Source: JANELJ01 sp024511395 (GTDB lineage Bacteria > Pseudomonadota > Gammaproteobacteria > GRL18). Taken from it: a DNA stretch of 64,000 bases. Shown here piece by piece: positions 19,830-29,236 of the stretch; positions within the stretch are counted from its first letter, which is position 1, and each line of letters starts with the position of its first letter. Both the position numbers and the translations under genes were made by a program. Below the pieces are notes generated by a model. That model had not been told where the DNA came from. It did no database searches and saw only the letters and a list, made by a program, of their open reading frames with translations. The stretch is from contig OY820613.1 of the NCBI GenBank assembly GCA_963681975.1, forward strand, positions 3,286,001 through 3,350,000. The letters run 5' to 3'.

Positions 19830-20585
19830 ATGTTAGAACAAACCATTACCCAACTTCGACAATTAAAACTCACCGGCATGGCCGATGCCCTGCTTAGCCA
19901 GATTGAGCAGCCGGGCACCTATGAAGGCCTGTCCTTTGAGCAGCGAATACAATTACTGGCCGACAGCGAAGTCCGGGAAAGAGAGCAGAGAAAGCAAAAG
20001 CGGCTGATTAAAGCCGCCCGCTTTAAACTGGCTGCACATGCCCAGGATATTGATTATCTGCATCCCGGAGGTTTACAGCAATCTGTCATGGCTTCACTTC
20101 TGCAATGTGACTGGTTAAACAAAGCTCAGAACATTCTGATCACTGGCCCCTGTGGCAGTGGTAAAACCTTTATTGCCTGTGCACCGGGGCATACGGCGTG
20201 TATGAAAGGTCATAGTGTTAAATATTACCGGTTGTCCCGGTTATTAATGATGCTTACCCGGAGCAAAGCAGACGGTACTTACCTCAAAACACTTCAGTCT
20301 CTGGCCAAAACAGAGCTGCTGATCATTGATGACTGGGGACTGGAACTGTTAAAAGCGGTACAGCGCAATGACTTAATGGAATTGATGGATGATCGCCATG
20401 GACATGCATCAACCATTATGCTCAGTCAGTTACCCACTGATCAGTGGCATCAGTCTATCGGTGACAATACGATTGCCGATGCCATTTTAGATCGGCTTAT
20501 GCACAATGCCCACCGACTTAAATTAAAAGGTGAATCGATGCGAAAAACACGCTCATCATTGACGGATGGTGAACACTTAGGGTAA
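19830..20585 (+). CDS. istB: IS21-family AAA+ helper IstB
   Basis: 251-residue DnaA/DnaC-like ATPase that assists IstA. Walker A is GPCGSGKT (near residue 106) and Walker B is LLIIDDWGLELL. After Walker A the protein has IACAPGHTAC, where the family usually has Leu before GH; the Pro may be harmful in this helix. The C-terminus has DRLMHNAHRLKLKGESMRKT, typical of IstB. Confidence 0.93.
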   Translation: MLEQTITQLRQLKLTGMADALLSQIEQPGTYEGLSFEQRIQLLADSEVREREQRKQKRLIKAARFKLAAHAQDIDYLHPGGLQQSVMASLLQCDWLNKAQNILITGPCGSGKTFIACAPGHTACMKGHSVKYYRLSRLLMMLTRSKADGTYLKTLQSLAKTELLIIDDWGLELLKAVQRNDLMELMDDRHGHASTIMLSQLPTDQWHQSIGDNTIADAILDRLMHNAHRLKLKGESMRKTRSSLTDGEHLG

Positions 20586-20706
20586 AAAGACTGTACGCCA
20601 ATGTGTGGGCAGGGTTGGGTGTTCACCATCAGCAGAATACGCACTAGATGCGGAAAAAACGGGCAGGCATACTTTGCAGGCGGGAGAACTATTCACTGAG
20701 TTTAAG

Positions 20707-21186
20707 CTAGCCGCCCTGTTTTTCAATTTCAAACACTTCCAGCTGTAATTCTTCGGCCATATTATCCAGTGATTCAAGATCATACAGTGCCACGGTGCTG
20801 TCCAGTAATAAATCGTCTGTTGATGAATCAATATAGGCATTAAACTAGTTGCTGAAGCTTAGTCGGCTGACTACTGAATCCAGGAATAGAATAAAGTGGT
20901 TCAGGTGAGTATTGTTTTTTTCCATGGCCGTGGACTGATGATACAGACAGCCGCGTTCATCAATAATATAAATATCCGTGGTTTTACGATGGTTCTGGTA
21001 AAACAGCTGAACATGATGATCCCGGTTATGAGCATAAATGAGTTTTAATACCTTATGCTGATTAAATTCACTGTCTATAATCAGGCGATGATAGTGCGGT
21101 AGTGGGTACACCAGTTCTCTAGTATCAGGAATTTTCTGGTAGCGGGGACCGTTTTTTTCCTGCCATGAAGACTGTCCAGGATCTCG
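20707..21186 (-). pseudogene. cyaA: Probable remnant of class I adenylate cyclase (C-terminal region)
   Basis: The minus-strand frame reads GQSSWQEKNGPRYQ, then ELVYPLPHYHRLIIDSEF, VQLFYQNHR, TTDIYIIDERGCLYHQ, LDSVVSRLSFSN, a TAG stop at 20845, and FNAYIDSSTDDLLL to EVFEIEKQGG. The order of a 'display' segment (IYIIDERGCLY) and a late EVFEIE-type strand resembles the C-terminal region of gammaproteobacterial class I CyaA. cyaA often lies close to argH, and argH is 5 kb away, which supports the guess. Both ends are lost to IS elements. Identification is from memory and uncertain. Confidence 0.4.
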
Positions 21187-21286
21187 TTAAACAACTTTCA
21201 GTGGATAATTGATCAGAAAAAAGTTCACTTCCAGCCTGAACGTATTACACCACTGAGTAATACGTTCGGTTTTAAGCCTGAAGGCT

Positions 21287-22599
21287 CCCCACAAATTTAA
21301 ACCATTGTGCAGAGTCACATCACGTCCTGGTTCAATTGTGTAAATGTTTTTTTCAAATCCTTCATGTAAATTTTATACCGTTTGTCATTTATAACTTGTT
21401 TTGCAATATAGATGAATGACAAGACAGTACGGTTAACAATGGTATTGGCCTGTAACATTTTCTGATAGCCCTGTTGACAAGCTACTTTACCAATACACCA
21501 TAATAAAAATTGAACTAAGGCCGCAATCAATAACAGATTGTCATATCGTGCTTCAGACCTTGATTTAGCTTGTGACAAGCCCAGTCCATAATAGCTATTC
21601 TTACTATCTCGAAAGTTTTCTTCTATTTGCATTCGAGTTGAGTATGTTTTTACAATTTGTTTGGGCATTGCTTTACTGGTCGGTAAATTACTCACTAACA
21701 ACCAGGCTTCATTAGCCTTCTTTTCTTGATATAAGGAAGTTGTGCAATGAGACTTGCCACCTCGTTTTTTCTGTTTCTGTCGTTTCTTACTTTTCTTTTT
21801 ATACATACCCATTACAGCAAAAACGGGAGACTTTACTGTAATAAAGATTACCCAGCCGTTTTGCTTTTGCTGAGCCATCTTGCATATAATGACGGCAACT
21901 ATTCCAATGCTCGCCATCCAGTGACAAATGAACATCCCCCCTGACTCTTCCAAGCCAATACCACCCCCTGGATTCAACGGATTTAAACCAGGTAATGCGA
22001 TAAATCGCATCACTGATTAAGATAGGCTTGCTTCCATCGGGCAGCAGTCTTTCGAGTTCATCAAGCAGAGCATCATGGGCCACATTACTATTAAGCTCTG
22101 ATTCCTGATAGCATTTTTCATAAATGGTTAAAGCTCTACCGCCCATCGGAATAGACACCCGTAATAGTTGAAAGAGACTTTGCCACTGTATTGGAGGCCA
22201 ATCAACAATCAGTAGTGGATGGGGCTCTTTGCCAATTAAGTAGTCTGTCATCATTTTATAAATTAAAGAGCGCTCTTGATGAAGTTTATTATTACCTATC
22301 AATCTATCCATGCGCTTTATATCATGTTTGGTGCTGGTGACAGAATTTTCTCTTAAATTCCTCACCAAACTGGTTACACTAATTTGGTGGTGGTTTATAC
22401 CTGATAATACTCCAGCCATTAAGGCATTTAAACGGGTTTTATGGATATCAGGGCAGGTTCTTTCTAACATTTTATGTAATAATTTAGCGGCTTTCATGGG
22501 GTTCTTTTGATTTATTTTTTGGTCGAAACAAATTTGTTCATATTTCACCATGAAAGTCGATCTTATTTAAACCTCGAATTTTCTAATAAATTCGTGGGG
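21287..22599 (-). mobile_element. IS4-family element
   Basis: About 1313 bp between CCCCACAAATTTA (21287) and its inverted partner CCCCACGAATTTA (complement, ending 22599). No clear target duplication is seen (AAGGCT versus ATACAT). It lies between the probable cyaA remnant and the PAS-GGDEF remnant. Confidence 0.75.
21315..22551 (-). pseudogene. IS4-family transposase, one frameshift
   Basis: N-terminal 235 residues (22551 down to about 21830) and the C-terminal part (about 21830 to 21315) are in different frames; the shift lies near AKAKRLGNLYYSKVSRF. Motifs include HPLLIVDWPPI and PILISDAIYRITWF, and the IS4-type Y-(2)R-(3)E-(6)K-like signature TRMQIEENFRDSKNSYYGL. One base change would restore the protein. 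Confidence 0.88.
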
Positions 22600-22704
22600 A
22601 TACATCAGATCTAAAATTATAGCAGTAATTCCCAAAATAAATAGAAATGGCAGGATAGCCTGATAACAAATTTCACCTGAATCCGAGCTGTACAGGAGAA
22701 AGAG

Positions 22705-22768
22705 ATGTCTGATACGAATAAACCCCTATGTTTAAAATTACTTGAAAACAGTTCGTCTTTTATAATTA
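22705..22768 (+). pseudogene. PAS-GGDEF protein gene, 5' fragment
   Basis: AGGAG precedes the ATG at 22705. The frame reads MSDTNKPLCLKLLENSSSFI and is then cut by IS982 copy 1 at the duplicated TAATTA (22763-22768). Joining it to the segment at 25298 gives …SSSFIIILDQNKSIYWIN, a typical start of a PAS domain, so both fragments belong to one gene. Confidence 0.8.
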
Positions 22769-23787
22769 ACCTGAATTCTGGATAAGAACTAAAAAATATT
22801 GAACTAAATGCCTGTTTCTCGATCAGATCATTTAATGACCAAATCAAATGAATTTGAACAAGGAACAGGCAAGTGACTACTATAGATGAATTGTATTGTA
22901 ATATCGATGATTTCAACCAGTTCTTTTATCCTGAATGGGAAAAAACACTGCTGGAATCCGGTGATAAAAAGAGAAGACGACAAGGTGTAATGAGCCCCGG
23001 TGAACTGATGACTATCCTGATTAACTTTCATCAGTCACATTAAAAAGATTTTAAGAGTTATTATTTATGCCATGTGCATCAACATCTTAGGAAAGAGTTT
23101 CCAAATTTATTGAGCTATAGCCGTTTCCTGTGAGTGATGTCATTGGTACTGGTGCCATTATGCGCTTACTTTACTCATTGCAAAGGAAAGCCCACCGGAA
23201 TTGCCTTTGTTGATGCGAGCAGCATTAAAGTATGCCAAAACATTCGCATACCCAGGCATAAAGTCTTTGATGGTGTTGCTCAGCGAGGTAAATCGACCAT
23301 GGGGTGGTTCTATGGGTTTAAAGTTCACCTGATCATTAATCATAAAGGTGAAATACTGGCCACTAAATTGACGGCCGGTAATGTAGATGACAGAAAACCG
23401 GTTCCTGAAATGGCCAAAGACTTATATGGAAAGCTTTATGGTGACAAAGGCTATGTCTCCAGTCTTTTAAGTGATGAACTGTTTGAACAGGATGTCGGGC
23501 TTATTACCCATGTCAGACGAAACATGAAACCACGTGCCATTGCATTGTGGGATAAGATTATGCTGAAAAAACGTTTTATAATTGAAACGGTTAATGAGCA
23601 GCTAAAAAATATTACACAGATTGAACATTCACGTCATAGAAGCGTAAGTGGTTTTATGTTGAACCTTATTGGTTCTCTGATTGCCTATTGTCATAAAAAA
23701 GACAAGCCGACAATCAGAATAGATGAGAGTGATATGAAAACTCTCTGTATTTAGGTAAATGACTGGGTTCTTATCCAGATCTCAGGT
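22769..23787 (+). mobile_element. IS982-family element, copy 1
   Basis: 1019 bp with inverted ends ACCTGAATTCTGGATAAGAAC and ACCTGAGATCTGGATAAGAAC. TAATTA at 22763-22768 and 23788-23793 is its target duplication. IS5-type copy 4 later inserted exactly at the right-hand TAATTA. Confidence 0.92.
22873..23754 (+). pseudogene. IS982-family transposase (copy 1), two nonsense codons
   Basis: Same 293-codon frame as the intact copy at 44030, with a GTG start. A TAA replaces the Tyr codon near 23041 (SHYKDFK in the intact copy), and a TGA replaces Gly in FLGVMSS near 23130. Acidic motifs FVDASSIKVC, YGDKGYVS and IETVNEQLKN remain. Confidence 0.92.
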
Positions 23788-23793
23788 TAATTA

Positions 23794-25291
23794 GTTCAAC
23801 CTGAATAATACCGTTTTAAGCCTGACATCAAGCCAGGTTTAAAGCAGCTGATTGCCCCGGTTTGATAAAAGACCCCATCAAACCGGAAATAATTTTGAGC
23901 CACAAAAGCCGGAGCTTATTGAGGCTCTTTCTTAAGTTATGTCCAGCGACTACCATAACCACATTAATGGCATCACCGACTGCACCTTTGAGGTAGCAGC
24001 GATCTAAACGGCCATCGTTTTTCATATGACCGATTTCAGGCTCAATCGCACTGCGCCGTTTTAATGCCTTTTTAATACTTCGGGTAACGCCTCGCTTCTG
24101 ACCTGAGATAAAAACTTTAGTGTCTTTTACTTCATGTCCACGATAACCCCGGTCAACAAAGCACTGTTCCGGCTGTACGGCTGTAAACTGTTTTATCTGT
24201 TCCAGTTGTGGCAGCAAGGTATGTCCATCATAAGGATTGCCCGGACAACTTTGAGCGCCAATAACAAAGCCTTCCTTGTTAGTTACCGCGATACTGGCTT
24301 TAACTCCAAATTCATAAGGCTTATGAGCTTTGCCTTTACTGATACACTCGACTTCCGGTGCATGTAAACTGTAAAGCTTGTTCTTACTGTGCTGCTCCTG
24401 CTCAATCAGTTTCTGAGCCTGTTTTAGAGCTACTTCAAACAGAGACTGAATATCAACAGAATAGTTGGGCAGTTGTCGTTCAATATCCCGTTTAACACGA
24501 CCTAAACGGGATTTCAGTTTATTGTTCATTTTCTTCATGCGTTTAAACTGTTTTGCATGTGCATAACGACTGGCCATTAGTGCATATTGCGGCCCAACCC
24601 GATTATAGTTCTGGCGCAGTTTAATACCGTGCTCTTTGGACAGTTTAACCAGGTTTTCTCTGGCTTTGTTCAGGAGCTTTGAATCGGTTGGAAAAGCAAT
24701 GTTCTTTTCCTGTACGGTAGTATCTACCGTGACTTTCTTTAAACTGCCGGGCTTGATAGTTTTACTCTTTAGTCCGGCTTTAATGGTTTCAATCAGTAAT
24801 TTTTCACTGCCTGATTTACCTGGCCGGTTACGCCATTTGGTCATGGTCACAGGGTGTATAGGCATTTTATGCTGAAAGTATTCTTCACCACAGAAATACT
24901 GCCAGTACGGATTTTCTGTCCAGCCTTTTACTACCTGTTCATCTGATAAATCATGCAGGTGTTTCAGGTAATGCAATCCTGCAATCAATCGAGTGCGTAT
25001 GGCAGGAGCACCTTTAGTGGATACAAACAGAGCACCCCATTCTTTATCAGGACTTTCCCGGTCTATGTGTTTTGATAACTTAATCAACTCATGGTTTATG
25101 TCCAGCATGTTTTCAAGGCGCATCCTGAACAGGTCTTCCTGAGGTATTTTTGGCTGTTTCTCTGGCTTCATTCTGGTCTGGAAATTTGCAAGGTAATAAG
25201 GCTTATTTTACCAAAAACCTGCAAATTTAACACCCATAATTCGCCAACATTTCTTTATAAATCAATGTGCTATGATTTATTCAGGTCGGAC
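23794..25291 (-). mobile_element. IS5-type element, copy 4, nested at the IS982 border
   Basis: 1498 bp, flanked by exact TAATTA at 23788-23793 and 25292-25297. The left flank is the last base pair of IS982 copy 1 plus that element's own target duplication, so insertion took place after IS982 had arrived. Confidence 0.96.
23828..25171 (-). CDS. IS5-family transposase (copy 4), intact
   Basis: Complete 447-residue frame with all three acidic motifs (VTVDTTVQ, CFVDRGYRGHE, AIEPEIGHMK). It differs from copies 1 and 2 at the C-terminus (LMGSFIKPGQSAALNLA). Together with copies 1 and 2 it is a candidate source of active transposase. Confidence 0.92.
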   Translation of the reverse strand: MKPEKQPKIPQEDLFRMRLENMLDINHELIKLSKHIDRESPDKEWGALFVSTKGAPAIRTRLIAGLHYLKHLHDLSDEQVVKGWTENPYWQYFCGEEYFQHKMPIHPVTMTKWRNRPGKSGSEKLLIETIKAGLKSKTIKPGSLKKVTVDTTVQEKNIAFPTDSKLLNKARENLVKLSKEHGIKLRQNYNRVGPQYALMASRYAHAKQFKRMKKMNNKLKSRLGRVKRDIERQLPNYSVDIQSLFEVALKQAQKLIEQEQHSKNKLYSLHAPEVECISKGKAHKPYEFGVKASIAVTNKEGFVIGAQSCPGNPYDGHTLLPQLEQIKQFTAVQPEQCFVDRGYRGHEVKDTKVFISGQKRGVTRSIKKALKRRSAIEPEIGHMKNDGRLDRCYLKGAVGDAINVVMVVAGHNLRKSLNKLRLLWLKIISGLMGSFIKPGQSAALNLA

Positions 25292-25297
25292 TAATTA

Positions 25298-26063
25298 TTC
25301 TGGATCAAAACAAGTCGATCTACTGGATCAACCAGTCTTTTTGTGACTACCTGGGCCTGGAACGGGAACAGTTAATTGGTCTGTCACAGGAGCAACTGAA
25401 AGAACCCTGTCTGAAAGATATTGTGACAGAAGCTCATCGTGTGCAACTGTTTGCCGGTATTCTGGATAAATGGCTTGAGTTGCAGGATGTATAAGGAGCC
25501 GGTAAACGAAGGCTCAACAGAAGAGCAGGAGTTAACGGTCTGTTATTATAACGATGTCAGTGCCCTGATTGAGGCTGAAAAGCAGCTTCTGCAGCTGGAA
25601 AACACCCTGTCACACAAGATGTCTTATGATCCGGTAACAGGCATGCTCAGCATCACAGTATGTTTCAGACCCTCAGCTCGGAAGTGTCCCGCAGTCGCCG
25701 TTATAACAATCCATTGTCCCTGGTCCTAATGAATAAATGAATATTCATTATCATGGCGATTCAGAGAACTCTCAGGAGCAGCAGGAACAGGTTCGTCTGA
25801 TGATCAGCCAGCTGTTAAAAGAACAGATGCGTTGAGCTGATATTGTCGGTCACCTGGATGGTTATGATTTTGTGCTGTTATTTCCTGAAACCGTTTATGA
25901 GTCCGCTGAAGTGCTAGTCAATAAACTGAAAGAGCATCTGCAAAGCGTGGCTGCCGATAAAATTGATATTTCCTATGGTATCAGCCAGTGGCAGAAAGGC
26001 GATGATGTACGCCTGTTTATTAACCGTGCTGCTGATAATATCAGCCCTAAATCTGTCGATTAA
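25298..26063 (+). pseudogene. PAS-GGDEF protein gene, 3' fragment with several lesions
   Basis: PAS domain: ILDQNKSIYWINQSFCDYLG to LFAGILDKWLELQDV, then a frameshift near 25490. The linker EAEKQLLQLENTLSHKM and the start of a GGDEF domain (YDPVTGML) follow, with a second frameshift near 25660, stops near 25737 (TGA) and 25834 (TGA), and the tail GHLDGYDFVLLFPETVYESA to YGISQWQKGDDVRLFINRAA. The GGDEF motif is degenerate (DGYDF), so even the intact ancestor may not have made cyclic-di-GMP. The gene is dead. Confidence 0.82.
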
Positions 26064-26136
26064 ACGCTAATCTCAATTTCCTTTCTTGCTTCATGCAGCT
26101 GCGTTTGGCAGAAAAGGGATAGATGAGGTTGTTCGC

Positions 26137-27543
26137 TTAAGCAATCCTTTCCCGTGCCCGCTTAACCGCCGCGTGCACCTGTTCCGGTGCAGTACCGCCT
26201 AGATGGTTTCTGGCTGAAACCGATCCTTCCAGTGTCAGCACTTCAAATACATCAGCCTGTATTTGGCCCGAAAACTGCTGCAGTTCTTCCTGAGAGATTT
26301 CCGCCAGATCACGTCGGCTATCCACCCCCAGACGTACTGCCTTGCCCACCACTTCATGGGCATCTCTAAACGGCACTCCGGCCCGAACCAGGTAATCGGC
26401 CAGATCCGTTGCGGTAGAAAAACCCCGAATAGCAGCTTCACGCATGGCCTCCTTATTAACACTAACATGCTGCATCATGTCGGCATAAACCTTTAAACTG
26501 CCCTTAAGTGTATCGATTGTGTCGAATAAAGGCTCCTTGTCTTCCTGGTTATCCTTATTGTAGGCCAGCGGCTGGCCTTTCATCAGGGTCAGCAGGCTGA
26601 TCAGGTGGCCGTTAACCCGGCCGGTTTTGCCCCGTACCAGCTCTGGTACATCCGGGTTTTTCTTTTGTGGCATAATGGATGAGCCGGTACAGAAGCTGTC
26701 ACTCAGTTCCACAAAATTAAACTGGGCCGATGCCCATAACACCAGTTCTTCAGAAAAACGGGATAAATGGGTCATTAACAGGGCAGCATGGGCGGTCAGT
26801 TCAATGGCAAAGTCGCGGTCACTGACGGCATCCAGAGAATTATGGCAAATGCCTTCAAAACCCAGCTCCCGTGCCGTAAATTCCCGGTTAATGGGATAGG
26901 TGGTACCGGCCAGAGCCGCAGCACCCAAGGGCATAATATTCACCCGCTTACGGCAGTCGATAAAACGGCTGCGATCCCGTTCCAGGTTTTCAAACCAGGC
27001 CAGCATATGATGACCGAAAGTAACCGGCTGGGCTGTCTGTAAATGGGTAAAGCCGGGCATAATGGTGTCCGCTTCCCGTTCAGCTAGGTCAATCAGGGCT
27101 GTTTGTAAGCGTTTCAGTTCAGCTACAATATGGTCTATTTCTTCGCGCAGGTACAGCCGGATATCGGTGGCCACCTGGTCGTTTCTGGAGCGGCCGGTGT
27201 GCAGTTTTTTACCGGTAATACCAATCAGATCAGTCAGAGCTGCTTCGATATTCATATGCACGTCTTCAAGCTTAATGGACCAGTTAAATTCACCGTTGCG
27301 AATTTTAGTGCGGATCTGTTCCAGTCCGTCAATAATACGGTCGCGTTCCTCATCTGTGAGTACCCCTACATGAGCCAGCATTCTGGCATGGGCAATGGAG
27401 CCGTCAATGTCCTGGTTGTACATACGCTGATCAAAAGTGACCGAAGCGGTAAAGGCTTCAACAAAGGTATCAGTGGGTTCAGTAAAGCGGCCGTTCCAGG
27501 GTTTTTCAGCCTGCGGTGTAGTGCTATTGGCAGTATCAGACAT
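26137..27543 (-). CDS. argH: Argininosuccinate lyase
   Basis: Last step of arginine synthesis: splits argininosuccinate into arginine and fumarate. The superfamily signature GSSIMPQKKNPDVPEL is intact, as are WNGRFTEPTDTFVEAFTASV near the N-terminus and HTGRSRNDQVATD. I prefer the ATG at 27543 (MSDTANSTTPQ), giving 468 residues; the frame extends eight codons upstream to 27567. It is divergent from the dead algZ gene, an arrangement known from Pseudomonas (argH next to fimS/algZ-algR). Confidence 0.97.
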   Translation of the reverse strand: MSDTANSTTPQAEKPWNGRFTEPTDTFVEAFTASVTFDQRMYNQDIDGSIAHARMLAHVGVLTDEERDRIIDGLEQIRTKIRNGEFNWSIKLEDVHMNIEAALTDLIGITGKKLHTGRSRNDQVATDIRLYLREEIDHIVAELKRLQTALIDLAEREADTIMPGFTHLQTAQPVTFGHHMLAWFENLERDRSRFIDCRKRVNIMPLGAAALAGTTYPINREFTARELGFEGICHNSLDAVSDRDFAIELTAHAALLMTHLSRFSEELVLWASAQFNFVELSDSFCTGSSIMPQKKNPDVPELVRGKTGRVNGHLISLLTLMKGQPLAYNKDNQEDKEPLFDTIDTLKGSLKVYADMMQHVSVNKEAMREAAIRGFSTATDLADYLVRAGVPFRDAHEVVGKAVRLGVDSRRDLAEISQEELQQFSGQIQADVFEVLTLEGSVSARNHLGGTAPEQVHAAVKRARERIA

Positions 27544-27777
27544 AATATGAATTCGTTTGCTTATCATTAAAGTTTCGGGAATGAGGCGTTATTATAAACG
27601 TAAGTGAATAATTAATCAGCTTTCCGCCTTTTATCCGTATTTACAGGCCATTAGGTAGAAAACATACTGAAGCATGACAAATTATGGCCTGGTACACTGA
27701 ATTTATGCAGACAATATACTAAGATTGGTTTAACTGGCAGATAACAGCAGTAAAAAAGTAAATTATTCAGAGCACGC

Positions 27778-28734
27778 ATGCAAAGAAAAAAGACGGATAC
27801 CCCAATATTAAACCAGGACAACAGCAAACAGTCTTCACTGTTTCTGCCGAATTTCTGTTCCCTGAAAATGGTATTTTCCGTCGTTATTATTGGTGAGCTG
27901 CTGGCCTTTATTCTTACTTTGGTACCCATGCGGCTGGAACATCAGTGCTGGAATGATCTGGCCCTGATCTCGCTGTTTATTCAATGGAACGGTATGGTGG
28001 GCAGTGCTTCCTTATGCCTGTTGCGGCCTGTTTTAATACGCTATTCCAACCAGTTTGCTGCGGTAGTCAGTTATCTGGTGCTTTTATTATCTATTAATCA
28101 GTGAAATCACTTTTTTTGTTCTGCAGTACTATTCTGTGGAAGAAATGATTGTTTCGGTGACCCATTGGGAGTTTCTAATACATAATCTGCTTATAGGCGG
28201 CATTATCAGTGCTCTGGCTCTGCGTTATTTTTATATTCAGGATCAGTGGCGGGTTAAAATGGAAGTCGAGTCCTGCACCAGACTGCAGCTGCTACAGGCC
28301 AGGATACGTCCCCATTTTCTGTTTAACAGTAGCCGGCCTGACCCGAACCCGGTCTGAAACAGCGTCTGGGTGAACGCTTGCATATCAGCTGGCAAGTTAA
28401 AAGTGTGCCCGGAGATGCCATGGTGCCAGCCCTGTTATTACAGCCTTTACTGGAAAATGCCATATTTCATGGGATTGAGCCGGAAATAAACTGCGGTGAG
28501 ATAAAGGTAATCGGCCAGTTCAGAAACCGGCAGCTGGTACTGACGGTGCAGAATACCAATAGTCAGAACCTGGTTCATCGCCAGGGTAATAAGATGGCTC
28601 TGGATAATATCTGCGAGCGCCTGATCACCCATTATGATGGCTAGGCTCGGCTGGCCTGTCATGAAGAAGATGATATTTATTATGTCAAACTGACCATCCC
28701 TTATATTAAACATGACAAAAAGGACGTCACATGA
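27778..28734 (+). pseudogene. algZ: LytS/AlgZ-type sensor histidine kinase, broken
   Basis: Membrane sensor of the AlgZ (FimS) family. N-terminal membrane part (VFSVVIIGELLAFILTLVP and later helices), a frameshift near 28100, then LQLLQARIRPHFLFNS, the His-kinase box of this family. An internal deletion follows (NSSRPDPNPV then stop), and the ATP-binding region resumes at PALLLQPLLENAIFHGIEPE. A TAG at 28642-28644 breaks it again before ARLACHEEDDIYYVKLTIPY. The final TGA overlaps the algR start (ATGA), so the two were an operon. At least three lesions make function impossible. Confidence 0.88.
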
Positions 28735-29236
28735 AAGTTTTAATTGTGGATGATGAACTGCTGGCCAGAGAACGCTTAAAAATTCTGTGTCAGGAAATTG
28801 ATAAAGATTTTGAATTATTAGAGGCACAGAATGGCCTGCAGGCGGTAGAAACCGTAAACCAGTACGAGCCGGATGTAGTGCTGATGGACATTCGTATGCC
28901 GGGTATGGGCGGGCTGGAAGCAGCGCAGCATTTAATGACCATGGATAATCCCCCGGCGATTATTTTTACCACTGCTTATGATGAATATGCTTTGCAGGCT
29001 TTTGAAGCCCAGGCTGTGGACTACCTGCTTAAGCCGATCCGCAAGGACAAACTGCAGTAGGCTCTGGAAAAAGGTGCCCGTCTTAACAAACTGCAACTGG
29101 AATATATTGGCCAGCAAAACCAGGAAGTGCCGTTGCGTACGCACATCAGTGCTCAGGTGGCCGGTTCCCTGTTGTTAATACCCATTGCGGATATTCTCTG
29201 CTTTCTGGCGGATCAAAAATACATTACCGTTAAATA
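28731..29236 (+). pseudogene. algR: AlgR-type LytTR response regulator, 5' part
   Basis: Receiver domain with LIVDDELLARERLKIL, the phospho-acceptor Asp in DVVLMDIRMPGMGG, TTAYDEYALQAF and the Lys of LLKPIRKDKL. A TAG at 29058-29060 (after KLQ, before ALEKGARLNKLQ) interrupts the linker; a Gln codon is expected there. The LytTR DNA-binding domain starts (LLLIPIADILCFLADQKYITVK) and is cut by IS5-type copy 5 at the duplicated TAAATA. Confidence 0.93.

Larger units (their letters stand above)
18123..20630 (+). mobile_element. IS21-family element with istA and istB
   Basis: The borders are proposed from the inverted ends GATCATGAAC (18123) and GATGGTGAAC (complement, ending 20630), each followed by inner copies of GTGAACAC/GTGTTCAC, the multiple terminal repeats usual for IS21. 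It interrupts an IS66 remnant. Flanking bases do not form an obvious target duplication. Confidence 0.8.

Noticed and set aside
9350..20630. CRISPR-associated or otherwise programmable Tn7-like system
   Set aside because: No cas genes, CRISPR repeats or TniQ were found among tnsABC and the following IS elements; the position at glmS fits classical TnsD targeting.
20631..20706. N-terminal half of the IS66 transposase beyond IS21
   Set aside because: Only about 75 bp remain and no frame gives convincing IS66 blocks.
26187..27570. Long plus-strand frames opposite argH
   Set aside because: Antisense shadows of a conserved gene, with no start signals or domain features.
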